Shown: piece by piece, positions 19,779-29,045 of the stretch | Layout of the letters: every line of letters starts with the position of its first letter | How positions within the stretch are numbered: the first letter of the stretch is position 1 | Assembly: GCF_009932435.1 (NCBI RefSeq) | Contig: NZ_BJOU01000001.1 | Span: 620,001-684,000 of the forward strand | Direction of reading: 5' to 3' | DNA length: 64,000 nucleotides | Origin: Gordonia crocea | GTDB lineage: Bacteria > Actinomycetota > Actinomycetes > Mycobacteriales > Mycobacteriaceae | Program-made: the position numbers and the translations under genes | Notes under the pieces: model-generated | The model's input: only the letters and a program-made list of their open reading frames with translations | Told to the model about the DNA's origin: nothing | The model's database searches: none

Positions 19779-19973
19779 ATGATCACGAGGATGATCCGGT
19801 TCGTTCGGGGAGCGTTGGCCGATGAATCCGGGATGAGCACCGCGGAATACGCGATAGGGACGGTCGCTGCCGCTGGCTTCGGGGCGTTGCTGTACACGGT
19901 CGTCACCGGGGACAACGTTGTGGGGGCGTTGACGAACATCATCGCCAAGGCGCTGTCGACGACGGTCGGGTGA
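19779..19973 (+). CDS. Flp pilin-like protein (DUF4244)
   Basis: A 64-residue prepilin. The processing site is ESG/MSTAEYAIG: cleavage after Gly leaves a mature start with Glu at position 5, then a hydrophobic helix (TVAAAGFGALLYTVV), as in type IV and Flp pilins. ATG 19779 has GAAGGGGGAG upstream. It is the likely major subunit of the pilus (Rv3656c position). No prepilin peptidase gene is visible in the window. Confidence 0.85.
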   Translation: MITRMIRFVRGALADESGMSTAEYAIGTVAAAGFGALLYTVVTGDNVVGALTNIIAKALSTTVG

Positions 19974-20362
19974 GCGGTCGCCGTCGGCCGGGGCGCTGGT
20001 GGCGCGACGAATCGGGGATGGCGACCGTGGAGGCGGCGTATGCGATCGCCGCGATCAGCATCGTGCTGATCGCGTGCCTCGGCGGGCTGGCGGCGATGTC
20101 GTCGTCGTTGCGGTGCACCGACGCGGCGCGGGAGGTGGCCCGACTGACCGCCGCCGGGGACGCCCGCGCCCGGTCGGTCGGAGCCGCCACCGCACCCCGT
20201 GGCGCGCGGATCTCGGTGCAACTGATCGGCGACGAGGTGCGGGTCCGGGTCGACGCCGACGCCCCGCTGCTCCCCATGCTCACCGTGAGCGGGACGGCCG
20301 TCGCGTTGCGCGAACCCGCTGGGGAGGACGGCGCCGATGCGGCAGCCCCGGTTGATCGGTGA
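19970..20362 (+). CDS. TadE-family pseudopilin
   Basis: A 130-residue protein with a pilin-like leader ESG/MATVEAAYAIAAIS, one membrane helix and a small extracytoplasmic domain. It overlaps the pilin gene by GTGA. It corresponds to Rv3655c. TadE proteins are minor pilins needed for assembly. Confidence 0.85.
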   Translation: MSGRRRPGRWWRDESGMATVEAAYAIAAISIVLIACLGGLAAMSSSLRCTDAAREVARLTAAGDARARSVGAATAPRGARISVQLIGDEVRVRVDADAPLLPMLTVSGTAVALREPAGEDGADAAAPVDR

Positions 20363-20708
20363 CGACGCCGGATCGGCCACGGTCCTCGGGGTGGCCGTCG
20401 TCGCGGTGTTGACGGCCGTGACGGTGGCCGTCGTCGCCCTCGGCTCGGCCCTACTGGCCCGGCACCGTGCGGTGTCGGCGGCCGACCTGGCGGCACTGGC
20501 CGCGGCCTCGGTGCTGTTGACCGGGACTGGCGAGCCCTGCCCGACCGCCGAGCGCCTGGTCCGCGCGCAGGGCGTCGAGGGATTGCGATTCGACGGCTGC
20601 GAGGTCGACGGCGAGCGGGTCACGGTGCGGGTGAGCGTCCCGGTCCGGTTGGGCCGATTCGGTGTGCACACCGCCACCGGCGTCGCGCTCGCCGGACCGG
20701 TGTCGTGA
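20337..20708 (+). CDS. Rv3654c-like TadE-type protein
   Basis: A 123-residue protein with DDAGSATVLGVAVVAVL near the N-terminus: one membrane helix, then a small domain with two Cys. It overlaps the previous gene by 26 bases. This is the 'helicase/secretion neighbourhood TadE-like' family. In M. tuberculosis Rv3654c has been described as a secreted effector; here only its place in the tad operon is supported. Confidence 0.8.
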   Translation: MRQPRLIGDDAGSATVLGVAVVAVLTAVTVAVVALGSALLARHRAVSAADLAALAAASVLLTGTGEPCPTAERLVRAQGVEGLRFDGCEVDGERVTVRVSVPVRLGRFGVHTATGVALAGPVS

Positions 20709-20730
20709 AGGCGGCTGTCTCTGGCCGCGC

Positions 20731-21138
20731 CTAGCCTTGGCCGTGCTCCTGGGCCCATGCGATCGCCGATGCTTGGATGTCGGCGAAGCGGTCGCCCATT
20801 GCTGCGGCAAGTGCCTGGGCGCCCTTGAGTGGCCGGACCATCACCATGAACTCGACGATCTTGCCGTCCTCGTCCAGGGTCAGGAAATCGCAGCCGGTCA
20901 GCGACAGGCCGTCGACGGTCGCGGTGAAGACATAGGCGTGCTCGCGGTCGTCGTGGATCTCTCGGATGTACGTGAAGTCTTCGAAGACCTCGACCACCGC
21001 GCGCAGAATCGAGATCGTGATGCCTTTGCCCGGGTAGGGCTTGTGGGCGACCGGGCTGATGAACACCACGTCGTCGGCGAGCATGTCCTCGACCGCGTCG
21101 AGATCCTTGGCGGCGCCCGCCTCGGCAAACGTGACCAC
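20731..21138 (-). CDS. SnoaL/NTF2-like fold protein
   Basis: A 135-residue single-domain protein. Features such as DLDAVEDMLADDVVFISP at the start, a FTYIREI strand and GKIVEFMVMVRPL at the end fit the NTF2-like cone fold. Members are isomerases, hydrolases or binding proteins, so no reaction is assigned. The GTG start has GAGGA upstream. It is convergent with the tad operon. Confidence 0.75.
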   Translation of the reverse strand: MVTFAEAGAAKDLDAVEDMLADDVVFISPVAHKPYPGKGITISILRAVVEVFEDFTYIREIHDDREHAYVFTATVDGLSLTGCDFLTLDEDGKIVEFMVMVRPLKGAQALAAAMGDRFADIQASAIAWAQEHGQG

Positions 21139-21257
21139 GATTCCTCATGGTGAATCATCTGATGGGTGATCGTGCGAGCCGGAATCTCTCGGTCCCGACC
21201 GGCGTTGTGCGATAGACACGACGATGACACATGTGGCGATGAGAATCGAGGATTTCG

Positions 21258-22145
21258 GTGGGGCACTGGCACGGCGACGAACTCGACCGCGACGCGGTAC
21301 TGGCGCGCATCGGGTACACCGGTGACACCGCGCCCACACCGGCGACGTTGGCGGCGCTGCACCGCGCGTACGCCACGTCGATTCCGTTCGAGAACCTCGA
21401 CATCCTGATCGACCGCCCCATCCGCCTCGACGTGGAGTCGTTGCAGGACAAGATGATTCACCGGCGCCACGGCGGCTACTGCTTTGAGCACGCCGCACTG
21501 TTCGCCGCGCTCCTCGAGTCGCTGGGGTACCGGTTCAGCGCCCTCATCGGCCGGGTCACCCTCGGAGCACCGCCGCACAACCGGCCGGCCACCCACGCCC
21601 TGCTGCTCGTCGAATTCGCCGACGGCGCGCGCTACCTCTGCGACGTCGGATTCGGCCGGGGACCGCTGGAACCACTGGAACTGGTCGACGGGGCCACCGT
21701 GGACCAAGACGGGTGGCGGTTGCGGCTGACCGGCCCCCAAACAGGCGACGACGCCGCGGCCGTGCTGCCCGTCGCGGACTGGGCCCTGTGGCAGCGCACC
21801 AGCGTCGACGGCGAGGTGGGGTGGGTCGACCGCCACCGCTTCCCGCTGGCGCCCAAGTTCCCGATCGATTTCGCCGTCGCCAGCCACTTCGTGTCCACCT
21901 CGCCGCGCTCGCCGTTCACCATGCGCCCCTTCGTGCAGCGGTTCACGCCCGAGCGCCACGACACCCTCGACGGGGACACCGTCACGACGATCGCCCCCGA
22001 CGGGCGCATCGTCGAGACGCGCACCGTCGCCGTCGAGGAGTTGCCGCAGCTGTTGGCCGACGTCTTCGACATCGACCTCGACGACGACGAGGCGCGCGCC
22101 CTCGTCGCGGCGGTCCCGGGGCTGCCCGGGCTCACACCCCGCTGA
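21258..22145 (+). CDS. nat: Arylamine N-acetyltransferase
   Basis: A 295-residue enzyme transferring acetyl groups from acetyl-CoA to arylamines or hydrazines. The catalytic triad is Cys in RRHGGYCFEH, His in ATHALLLVEF and Asp in CDVGFG. IPFENLD is also typical. GTG 21258 has GAGGA seven bases upstream. In mycobacteria NAT is linked to sterol catabolism and isoniazid acetylation; no sterol genes are next to it here. Confidence 0.93.
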   Translation: MGHWHGDELDRDAVLARIGYTGDTAPTPATLAALHRAYATSIPFENLDILIDRPIRLDVESLQDKMIHRRHGGYCFEHAALFAALLESLGYRFSALIGRVTLGAPPHNRPATHALLLVEFADGARYLCDVGFGRGPLEPLELVDGATVDQDGWRLRLTGPQTGDDAAAVLPVADWALWQRTSVDGEVGWVDRHRFPLAPKFPIDFAVASHFVSTSPRSPFTMRPFVQRFTPERHDTLDGDTVTTIAPDGRIVETRTVAVEELPQLLADVFDIDLDDDEARALVAAVPGLPGLTPR

Positions 22146-22151
22146 GCGGGT

Positions 22152-22610
22152 TCAGGACTCCAGCAACCGCCGCGGGCCCGGGCCGTGTTGGGCGGCCGCG
22201 TCGTGCGGGTTGGCCAGGGCGCAGCGTTCCAGAGACAGGCAGCCGCAGCCGATGCAGCCGTCGAATTCGTCGCGCAGCTGCTGGAGTCGGTGGATGCGCT
22301 CGTCGAGTTCGGAGCGCCAACTCGCCGAGAGCCGCTGCCAGTCCTCGCCGGTGGGGATGTGCCCGTCGGGCAGTTTGTCCAGGGCAGCGCCGATCTCGGT
22401 GAGCGGGATGCCGACGCGCTGGGCGATGCGGATCAACGCGACGCGGCGCAGCGTGTCGCGGCGATAGCGGCGCTGGTTCCCCGAGGTGCGGCGGGCGGTG
22501 ATCAGGCCTTTGCGCTCGTAGAAATGCAGGGCCGAGACCGCCACGCCGCTGCGGGCGGAGAGCTCGCCGACGGTGAGTTCGCGCTGGTTCCACTTCGGGT
22601 TCTCGGCCAC
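22152..22610 (-). CDS. soxR: Redox-sensing MerR-family regulator SoxR
   Basis: A 152-residue protein with a MerR helix-turn-helix ([20 protein letters not shown]) and the [2Fe-2S] ligands C-X2-C-X-C-X5-C ([12 protein letters not shown], about residues 119-130). SoxR senses redox-cycling compounds. GTG 22610 has AGAGGA upstream and gives the usual family start; GTG 22625 is possible. It is divergent from the ABC exporter, with a SoxR box in the 52-base gap. Confidence 0.92.
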   Translation of the reverse strand: MAENPKWNQRELTVGELSARSGVAVSALHFYERKGLITARRTSGNQRRYRRDTLRRVALIRIAQRVGIPLTEIGAALDKLPDGHIPTGEDWQRLSASWRSELDERIHRLQQLRDEFDGCIGCGCLSLERCALANPHDAAAQHGPGPRRLLES

Positions 22611-22629
22611 CGGACATCCTCTCACTTGA

Positions 22630-22647
22630 CCTCAACCTTACTTGATG
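22630..22647 (+). promoter_or_regulatory. SoxR box
   Basis: CCTCAACCTTACTTGATG matches the enterobacterial SoxR site at 14 of 18 positions. It sits just after a TTGACC -35 element (22626-22631); a poor -10 (CACAGT, 22651-22656) at a long 19-base spacing follows. Such over-spaced promoters are the hallmark of MerR-type activation. Confidence 0.75.
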
Positions 22648-22662
22648 TTTCACAGTGGGGTC

Positions 22663-24540
22663 ATGAGCATGGAAACCACCGCGTGGAACTCGATGTATGC
22701 GGCGATGCACGCCGAACAAGACCGGCGCCCGGTCAACGGCGCGACGCTGCGGCGGGTGGCCGGATTCGCCCGCCCCCATCGCCGCCGCCTCCTGTGGTTC
22801 TCGGCGGTGAGCATCCTCGTCGCCGTCCTGGCCGTCGCGACGCCGCTGCTGGCCGGGCGCGTCGTCGACGCCATCACCCGGGCCGCCGCTCCGTCGGCGG
22901 TCGTCGTCCTGGCATCGGTCATCGCGGTGGTCGCGCTGGCCGAAGCCGGGTTCGGCCTCTTCCAGCGCCGCCTCTCGGCGACGATCGGGGAGGGGCTCAT
23001 CTTCGACCTGCGGACCGCGGTCTACGACCACGTCCAGACCATGCCGGTGGCCTTCTTCAGCCGCACCCGCACCGGTGCCCTGGTCAGTCGGCTCAACAAC
23101 GACGTCATCGGCGCGCAGCGCGCCTTCAGCGACACCTTCGCCGGGTTGGTCAGCAACGTCGTCATGCTGGTGCTCGCCCTCGTCGCAATGCTCGCCCTGT
23201 CCTGGCAGATCACCGTGCTGGCGCTGGTGCTGCTGCCGGTCTTCCTGCTGCCCGCCCGTCGGATCGGGGCGCGGCTGGCCGGGTTGCAGCGGGAGAAGGC
23301 AGGCCACAACGCGGCGATGGGCAACCGCATGACCGAGCGCTTCTCGGCCCCCGGCGCGACGCTGATCAAACTCTTCGGCAGCCCCCGGCGGGAGTCGGCG
23401 GAGTTCGCCGCGCGGGCCGGGCGCGTCCGCGACATCGGTGTGCGCAGCGCCATGGTCCAGGAGACCTTCTACGTCACGCTCGTGCTGGTCTCCGCCCTCG
23501 CCCTGGCACTGATCTACGGGCTCGGCGGCGTCTTCGCCCTCAACGGCCACCTGCAGGCCGGGACGGTCGTGGCCCTGGCGATGCTGGTGACCCGGCTGTA
23601 CGCGCCGCTGACCGCCCTGGCCAACGCAAGGGTGGAGTTGATGAGCGCCATGGTCAGCTTCGAGCGGGTCTTCGAAGTCCTCGATTTGCCCCCGCTGATC
23701 CGGGAGGCCCCCGATGCCCGCGACGTGCCGCCCGGTCCGCTCGACGTCGAGTTCGACGGGGTGTCCTTCGGCTATCCGGCCGCCGATCGGGTCTCGCTGG
23801 CGTCCCTGGAAGAAGTCGCGGTGCTGGACCCCCGTGCGGGCAGCACGGTCCTCGACGATGTCTCGTTCACCGTGCGCGCCGGTCAGACCGTCGCGCTGGT
23901 GGGTGCCTCGGGTGCCGGCAAGTCGACGATCGCGGCCCTGGTGCCGCGGTTGTACGACGTGGATGCCGGGTCGGTGCGCGTCGGCGGCGTCGACGTCCGC
24001 GACCTGGGCGCGGAGTCGCTGCGCGGCGCGGTCGGCGTGGTCACCCAGGACGGGCACCTGTTCCACGACACGGTGCGGGCCAACCTGACCCTGGGCGCCC
24101 CCGACGCCACCGACGAGCAGCTATGGGCCGCTCTGCGGCGGGCCCGGCTCGACCGGCTCGTGGTCGCCCTGCCCGACGGGCTCGACACCGTCGTCGGCGA
24201 ACGCGGCTACCGGTTCTCCGGCGGCGAGCGCCAACGGATGACGATCGCCCGGGTGCTGTTGGCCCAACCTCGGGTGGTGATCCTCGACGAGGCCACCGCC
24301 CACCTCGACTCGACCTCGGAGGCCGCCGTGTCGCAAGCCCTCACCGAGGCCCTGCACGGGCGGACCGCGCTGGTCATCGCCCACCGGCTCTCCACCGTGC
24401 GGCAGGCCGATGCGATCCTCGTCGTCGACGACGGGCGCATCGTCGAATCGGGGACCCATGACGAACTACTCGACCTCGCCGGCCGCTACGCACGGCTCTA
24501 CCGCACCCAGTTCGACGACCCCGAGACGGTGGCTGCGTGA
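22663..24540 (+). CDS. ABC exporter, fused permease and ATPase
   Basis: A 625-residue half-transporter: six-helix membrane domain (about residues 40-330) and C-terminal ATPase with Walker A GASGAGKST, signature SGGERQRM, Walker B VVILDEATAHLD and H-loop IAHRL. It should act as a homodimer that exports hydrophobic compounds. The ATG at 22663 coincides with the predicted transcription start, so the mRNA is probably leaderless. Control by SoxR suggests export of redox-active metabolites or drugs. Confidence 0.9.
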   Translation: MSMETTAWNSMYAAMHAEQDRRPVNGATLRRVAGFARPHRRRLLWFSAVSILVAVLAVATPLLAGRVVDAITRAAAPSAVVVLASVIAVVALAEAGFGLFQRRLSATIGEGLIFDLRTAVYDHVQTMPVAFFSRTRTGALVSRLNNDVIGAQRAFSDTFAGLVSNVVMLVLALVAMLALSWQITVLALVLLPVFLLPARRIGARLAGLQREKAGHNAAMGNRMTERFSAPGATLIKLFGSPRRESAEFAARAGRVRDIGVRSAMVQETFYVTLVLVSALALALIYGLGGVFALNGHLQAGTVVALAMLVTRLYAPLTALANARVELMSAMVSFERVFEVLDLPPLIREAPDARDVPPGPLDVEFDGVSFGYPAADRVSLASLEEVAVLDPRAGSTVLDDVSFTVRAGQTVALVGASGAGKSTIAALVPRLYDVDAGSVRVGGVDVRDLGAESLRGAVGVVTQDGHLFHDTVRANLTLGAPDATDEQLWAALRRARLDRLVVALPDGLDTVVGERGYRFSGGERQRMTIARVLLAQPRVVILDEATAHLDSTSEAAVSQALTEALHGRTALVIAHRLSTVRQADAILVVDDGRIVESGTHDELLDLAGRYARLYRTQFDDPETVAA

Positions 24541-24581
24541 GAACCCCGGCGTAAACGTGACCGCGGGGTGATGCTGGAAGG

Positions 24582-25574
24582 GTGAGTAACGCCGATTCCC
24601 ATCCCGCCGTCACAGTCCTGGCGCCGGGGCAGGTGTGCACCGCCACCGAAATCCTCGAGCCCCGCGCGGTGCCGTTGGGCGGCCCGCGGGCGATGACCGT
24701 CTACCGCACACTGCCCCAGCACCGCCGGCCCCTGGTGGGGTCCTGGTGCTTTCTGGACCACTACGGACCCGACGACGTCGCGCAGACCGGCGGGATGGCG
24801 GTGCCCCGCCACCCGCACACCGGGCTGGCCACCGTCTCGTGGCTCTTCGACGGCCGCATCGACCATCTCGATTCCGGTGGGAACGCCGCGGAGGTCCGGC
24901 CGGGGGAGTTGAACGTGATGATCGCCGGGCGCGGCATCACCCACCAGGAGATCAGCACCCCGGACACACGCTCGTTGCACGGGGTGCAGCTCTGGTACGC
25001 CCTGCCCGAGTCGACGCGGTTCAGCGAGAACCACTTCGAGCACTACGCGCCGCCCAGGGTGCAGGCGCCCGGCCTGACCGCGCTGGTGTTCCTCGGGGAG
25101 TTGCTGGGGTCGGCGTCGCCGGTGCGCACGCGCACCCCCGACCTGCTCGGCGCCGAGCTGTCGCTGGAGCCGACGGCGTCGGTGAGCCTGGCGGTGCGCG
25201 CCGACTTCGAGCACGCGGTGCTGGCCGAATCAGCGCCGATCACCGTCAACGGCGCTCACGCCGAGCATCGGTCGCTGGCCTATGTGCCGCCCGGGGCGGA
25301 CACGGTGCGGATCGACGCCGGCCCGGCGGGGGCCCGGGTGATCCTCCTGGGCGGGATCCCGTTCGACGAGCAGATCGTCATGTGGTGGAACTTCGTCGGT
25401 CGCAGCCACGACGAGATCGTCGAGTTCCGCCGTCGGTATCAGGCCGAACTCGGCTTCGACGCCCCCGACCCGGCCGACGACGGCAAGCCGCCGCTGTTCG
25501 GCCCGTACCCGGCGGACCAGCCGGCCCCGTGGCCCGCGCCGCCGATGCCGGCGACGCGCCTGCGCCCGCGGTGA
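24582..25574 (+). CDS. Pirin-family cupin protein
   Basis: A 330-residue bicupin. Metal-ligand segments PRHPHTGLATVSW and GITHQE (two His, His and Glu) are intact in the first cupin. Pirins bind iron; some degrade quercetin. The GTG start follows a GGAAGG. It lies 41 bases after the ABC exporter on the same strand and could be cotranscribed and part of the SoxR response, which is inference. Confidence 0.85.
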   Translation: MSNADSHPAVTVLAPGQVCTATEILEPRAVPLGGPRAMTVYRTLPQHRRPLVGSWCFLDHYGPDDVAQTGGMAVPRHPHTGLATVSWLFDGRIDHLDSGGNAAEVRPGELNVMIAGRGITHQEISTPDTRSLHGVQLWYALPESTRFSENHFEHYAPPRVQAPGLTALVFLGELLGSASPVRTRTPDLLGAELSLEPTASVSLAVRADFEHAVLAESAPITVNGAHAEHRSLAYVPPGADTVRIDAGPAGARVILLGGIPFDEQIVMWWNFVGRSHDEIVEFRRRYQAELGFDAPDPADDGKPPLFGPYPADQPAPWPAPPMPATRLRPR

Positions 25575-25602
25575 CCGCCGCTCCGCCCGGGATGATGCCG
25601 GG

Positions 25603-26025
25603 TCAGCTCAGGACGAACACCGGGATCTCGCGATCGGTCTTCACCTGGTACTCGGCGTAGGGCGGGAAGGCGTCGACGGCCAGTTCCCACCAGTGCGCCC
25701 GCTCGTCGCCGGTGACCTCGCGCGCGGTCAACTCGAAAACGCGCTCGCCGTCCTGAACGGTGACCCGCGGGTTGGCCTTGACGTTGTAGTACCACGACGG
25801 GTTGTCGGGAGCGCCGCCCTTCGACGCCACCATGGCGTAGCTGCCGTTCTCCTCGACCCGCATCAACGGGACATACCGCTGCTTGCCGGTCTTGGCGCCG
25901 GTGGTGGTGAACAGGACCACCGCGCGACCGTTGATGCCCACGCCGTCGGTGGTGCCCTCGGCGAGGATTTGTTCGGTCTGCTTGCGGACCCACTCGGTGG
26001 GGCTTAGTTCTGGTTGGCTGCTCAT
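25603..26025 (-). CDS. Ddn-like F420-dependent oxidoreductase (DUF385)
   Basis: A 140-residue split-beta-barrel protein. The segment GAKTGKQRYVPLMRVEE and DNPSWYYNVKANPRV are typical of deazaflavin (F420)-dependent nitroreductases of mycolata, of which Ddn is the best known. The substrate is unknown. ATG 26025 gives the family length; a start at 26097 would translate the repeat upstream. Confidence 0.83.
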   Translation of the reverse strand: MSSQPELSPTEWVRKQTEQILAEGTTDGVGINGRAVVLFTTTGAKTGKQRYVPLMRVEENGSYAMVASKGGAPDNPSWYYNVKANPRVTVQDGERVFELTAREVTGDERAHWWELAVDAFPPYAEYQVKTDREIPVFVLS

Positions 26026-26047
26026 GCGTTGGCCAACAATCCCCTCA

Positions 26048-26077
26048 TCGCTGATATTCCACCGTCGCTGATATTCC
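26048..26077. repeat. Two direct repeats upstream of Ddn-like gene
   Basis: TCGCTGATATTCC occurs at 26048-26060 and 26065-26077, 17 bases apart, in the 76-base gap between the Ddn-like gene and the end of the helicase gene. Possible operator pair; no regulator is adjacent. Confidence 0.45.
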
Positions 26078-26101
26078 GCCGGCCAGGGGGTCGGCACCCG
26101 G

Positions 26102-28420
26102 TCAGGGTGGGTTCGGCAGTGTCCGGCCGATCAGCGTGAGCACGGCGATCGCCCCGGCCTTGTCCAGCGGCTCGTTGCCGTTGCCGCATTTGGGCGACTG
26201 CACACACGAGGGACAGCCCTTCTCGCAGGCGCAGCCCGACACCGCCGCCGCGGTGGCCTCGACCCACTGTGCGAAGGCCTCGTAGCCGCGATCGGCGAAA
26301 CCGGCACCGCCGGGATAGCCGTCGTAGACGTAGACCGTCGGCAGGCCGGTGTCGGCGTGCAGGTTGGTCGACAGCCCGCCGATGTCCCAGCGGTCACACG
26401 TCGCCACCAGCGGCAGCATGCCGATCATCGCGTGCTCGGCGGCGTGCAGCGCGCCGGGCAGCGATACCTCGGTGACCCCGGCCTCGGCGAGGGCCTCGGG
26501 GGTCAGCGTGTACTGCACCGCGCGGGTCGGCAGCGTCTGCGGTGGCAGGTCGAGGGGGACCGAGTCGAGGATTTCCCCGCCCGGCAGTTTGCGCAGATAT
26601 CCGATGACTTGCGAGGTCACCGTCGCCTCGACGAGCGCGACGTGCAGCGGGCCGTGGTCCTGCGCGTCGACGGTCGCGGTCACCTCGACCTCGGTGGTGT
26701 CCCGCGCGGAGGTAGTCCACTCCGGTTCCTCCGGGTGGACCAGGGCCAGCCCGTCGTCGAGGTCCAACTCGTCGACGACGTAGGAGGCGCCCTGGTGGAT
26801 GTGCACCGCGCCCGGGTGCACGGTGGAGAGGGCCCGCGCCGTGTCGACCGTGCCCAACAGGCGCGACGTCGAGGTGTCGACGATGAGGATCTGCCCGCCG
26901 ATCCCGCCGCGGATGTCGATGTCGGCATGCGGCTCCACCCCGGCGGCGAGGTACCAACCGGCCTTCCGCCGGCGCAGCAGTCCTTCCGCGGTCAATTCGT
27001 CGACCTGTGCCTCGACGCCGAGGCGGGCCACCTCGTCGGGTTTGAGGGGTAGTTCGGCGGCGGCACACAACAGGTGCGGCTTGAGGACGTAAGGGTTGGT
27101 CGGGTCGAAGACCGTGGCCTCGACAGGTTTGCGCAGTAGCGCCTCGGGGTGGTGGACCAGATAGGTGTCGAGCGGGTCGTCGCGGGCGACGAGGACCACC
27201 GCCGACGCGGCCCCGCGCCGACCCGCGCGCCCGGCCTGCTGCCAGAACGAGGCGACCGTGCCCGGGTAGCCGGCGATGACCACCGCGTCCAGGCCGCTGA
27301 TGTCCACGCCGAGTTCGAGGGCGTTGGTGGTGGCCACCCCGAGCAACTCGCCGTCGGCGATGGCCCGCTCGAGCCGCCGCCGATCGTCGGCGAGATACCC
27401 GGCGCGGTAGGCGGCGACCCGCCCGGCGAGCTCAGGGGCGGTCGACGCCAACAGCCCGGCGGCGGTGCGGGCGGTGATCTCCGCGCCGCGGCGGCTGCGC
27501 ACGAAGCACAGCGTGCGCGCCCCCTCGATGACGAAGTCGGCCAGGATGCGCCCGGCCTCGGCGCCGGCCGAGCGGCGGACCGGCGCGCCGTTCTCGCCGG
27601 TGACCTCGGGCAGGAAATCCGGCTCCCACAGTGCGACGGTTCTCTCCCCGGTCGGCGATGCGTCCTGCGTCACCTCGTGGGCGGGTTCGCCGATCAGCCG
27701 GGTCAGCGTGGCAGCCGGGGCCGCCGTGGTGGCGCTGGCGGCGATGACCACCGGATCGGCCCCCGCCGCGCGGGCCACCCGCAGCAGGCGCCGCAGCACC
27801 AGCGCCGTGTGGGCGCCGAAGACGCCGCGGTAGTGGTGGCACTCGTCGACGACGATGTAGCGCAGCTGCCGCAGGAACTGCTGCCAGCGGTGGTGGCCGG
27901 ACAGGATGCCGATGTGGCACATGTCCGGGTTGGTGAACAGGATCCGCGAGTTCGCCCGCGCCCACTGGCGCATTTGCGCGTCGGTGTCGCCGTCGTAAGT
28001 ACATGGGGCGAGTCGGGTGAAATCCGGATCGGTGGCGAGAATGGTTGTGAGAGAACGTAATTGGTCGACACCCAGGGCTTTGGTCGGTGCGAGGTAGAGG
28101 GCCGTGGCCGCGTGGTCGTGCAGCAGGGTCTGCAGGACCGGGAGCTGGTAGGCCAACGATTTGCCCGACGCGGTGCCGGTCGCGATGACCACGTGGCGCC
28201 CGGCGAAGGCGTGCTCGGCGGCGGCGATCTGGTGCTCCCAAGGCCGGTACAGCCCGGTTTCGGCGTAGGCCGCGACAATCCGCGGGTCGAGCCACTCGGG
28301 CCACGCGGCGAAGCGCGCGGTCGCGGCGGGGATCACTTCGGTGTGGGTGACCGGGGAGGAATCGGGGTCGGTGCCGGCGAGCGCGGCACGCAACAGCTCC
28401 TCGCCATACGAACCGGTCAT
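26102..28420 (-). CDS. DEAD/DEAH-box helicase with DUF1998 zinc domain (MrfA-like)
   Basis: A 772-residue superfamily 2 helicase: motif I ATGTASGKS, Ia APTKALG, II DECHH, III SATTAAP, VI QQAGRAGRRG. The C-terminal domain has four Cys (CACEKGCPSCVQSPKC) as in Bacillus MrfA/YprA, a nucleotide-excision-type repair helicase acting on mitomycin C damage. It corresponds to Rv3649. ATG 28420 gives the family length; ATG 28474 is an alternative. Confidence 0.9.
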   Translation of the reverse strand: MTGSYGEELLRAALAGTDPDSSPVTHTEVIPAATARFAAWPEWLDPRIVAAYAETGLYRPWEHQIAAAEHAFAGRHVVIATGTASGKSLAYQLPVLQTLLHDHAATALYLAPTKALGVDQLRSLTTILATDPDFTRLAPCTYDGDTDAQMRQWARANSRILFTNPDMCHIGILSGHHRWQQFLRQLRYIVVDECHHYRGVFGAHTALVLRRLLRVARAAGADPVVIAASATTAAPAATLTRLIGEPAHEVTQDASPTGERTVALWEPDFLPEVTGENGAPVRRSAGAEAGRILADFVIEGARTLCFVRSRRGAEITARTAAGLLASTAPELAGRVAAYRAGYLADDRRRLERAIADGELLGVATTNALELGVDISGLDAVVIAGYPGTVASFWQQAGRAGRRGAASAVVLVARDDPLDTYLVHHPEALLRKPVEATVFDPTNPYVLKPHLLCAAAELPLKPDEVARLGVEAQVDELTAEGLLRRRKAGWYLAAGVEPHADIDIRGGIGGQILIVDTSTSRLLGTVDTARALSTVHPGAVHIHQGASYVVDELDLDDGLALVHPEEPEWTTSARDTTEVEVTATVDAQDHGPLHVALVEATVTSQVIGYLRKLPGGEILDSVPLDLPPQTLPTRAVQYTLTPEALAEAGVTEVSLPGALHAAEHAMIGMLPLVATCDRWDIGGLSTNLHADTGLPTVYVYDGYPGGAGFADRGYEAFAQWVEATAAAVSGCACEKGCPSCVQSPKCGNGNEPLDKAGAIAVLTLIGRTLPNPP

Positions 28421-28729
28421 TGCGCCAAACCCTGCCTGCAGCTGTCGAATCTGCTGCCTGACAAATCTATCCATTCGGCCGACACTTATGCCCAATCGGG
28501 TCGTCGGACTATCCTCTCGCCGCCGAACGTGGTTGACTGAACGCGGTCGCACGATTTGGCCGTGTCTCGGGGGATCTCCCCGCCGCAGTCCGGATCTTGT
28601 TGCGAGCGTTGTACTTGGGTTTGGTTTCGCGGAACACCGCAGGCTTTCACGCAGGAATGGCGGTCGGAACCGGCCGCGACGAGAGACATCCTCCCGTCGC
28701 AATCAGTAAATATGTGAAGGAATGCAGTA
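28421..28729. other. Divergent leader region of helicase and cold-shock genes
   Basis: These 309 bases hold no supported gene. A long 5' leader is usual for cold-shock mRNAs. I cannot assign a confident promoter; AT-rich AGTAAATATG lies just before the cspA ribosome binding site. Confidence 0.4.
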
Positions 28730-28933
28730 ATGGCACAGGGAACTGTGAAGTGGTTCAACGCGGAAAAGGGCTTCGGCTTCATCGCGCCCGACGAGGGAAA
28801 CGGTGACGTGTTTGTGCACTACTCGGAGATCCAGGGATCCGGTTTCCGCACCCTGGAAGAGAACCAGCGTGTCGAGTTCGAGGTCGGCCAGGGCACCAAG
28901 GGCCCGCAGGCTACCGGCGTCCGCGCCGTCTAA
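28730..28933 (+). CDS. cspA: Cold-shock protein CspA
   Basis: A 67-residue nucleic-acid chaperone of the S1/cold-shock fold. RNP1 is KGFGFIAP and RNP2 is [14 protein letters not shown] lies eight bases before the ATG. It ends in a strong terminator (28970). It corresponds to Rv3648c. Confidence 0.96.
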   Translation: MAQGTVKWFNAEKGFGFIAPDEGNGDVFVHYSEIQGSGFRTLEENQRVEFEVGQGTKGPQATGVRAV

Positions 28934-28969
28934 GACCTCGTTTCGCTAACGCGACCAACGAGACCACCG

Positions 28970-29020
28970 CCGCGCCCGTCGCGTCTGGGATTCATCCCGG
29001 ACCGGCGGGCGCGGTTTGTT
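28970..29020 (+). terminator. Terminator of cspA
   Basis: CCGCGCCCGTCG pairs with CGGCGGGCGCGG (one mismatch) around a 20-base loop that itself contains TGGGAT/ATCCCG, followed by TTTGTT. This is a good intrinsic terminator for a GC-rich genome. Confidence 0.7.
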
Positions 29021-29032
29021 GTCGGCGAGCCG

Positions 29033-29038
29033 TAGCAT
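29033..29038 (+). promoter_or_regulatory. -10 box of leaderless promoter
   Basis: TAGCAT followed by seven bases and GTG 29046. Confidence 0.4.
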
Positions 29039-29045
29039 GGCAGGC

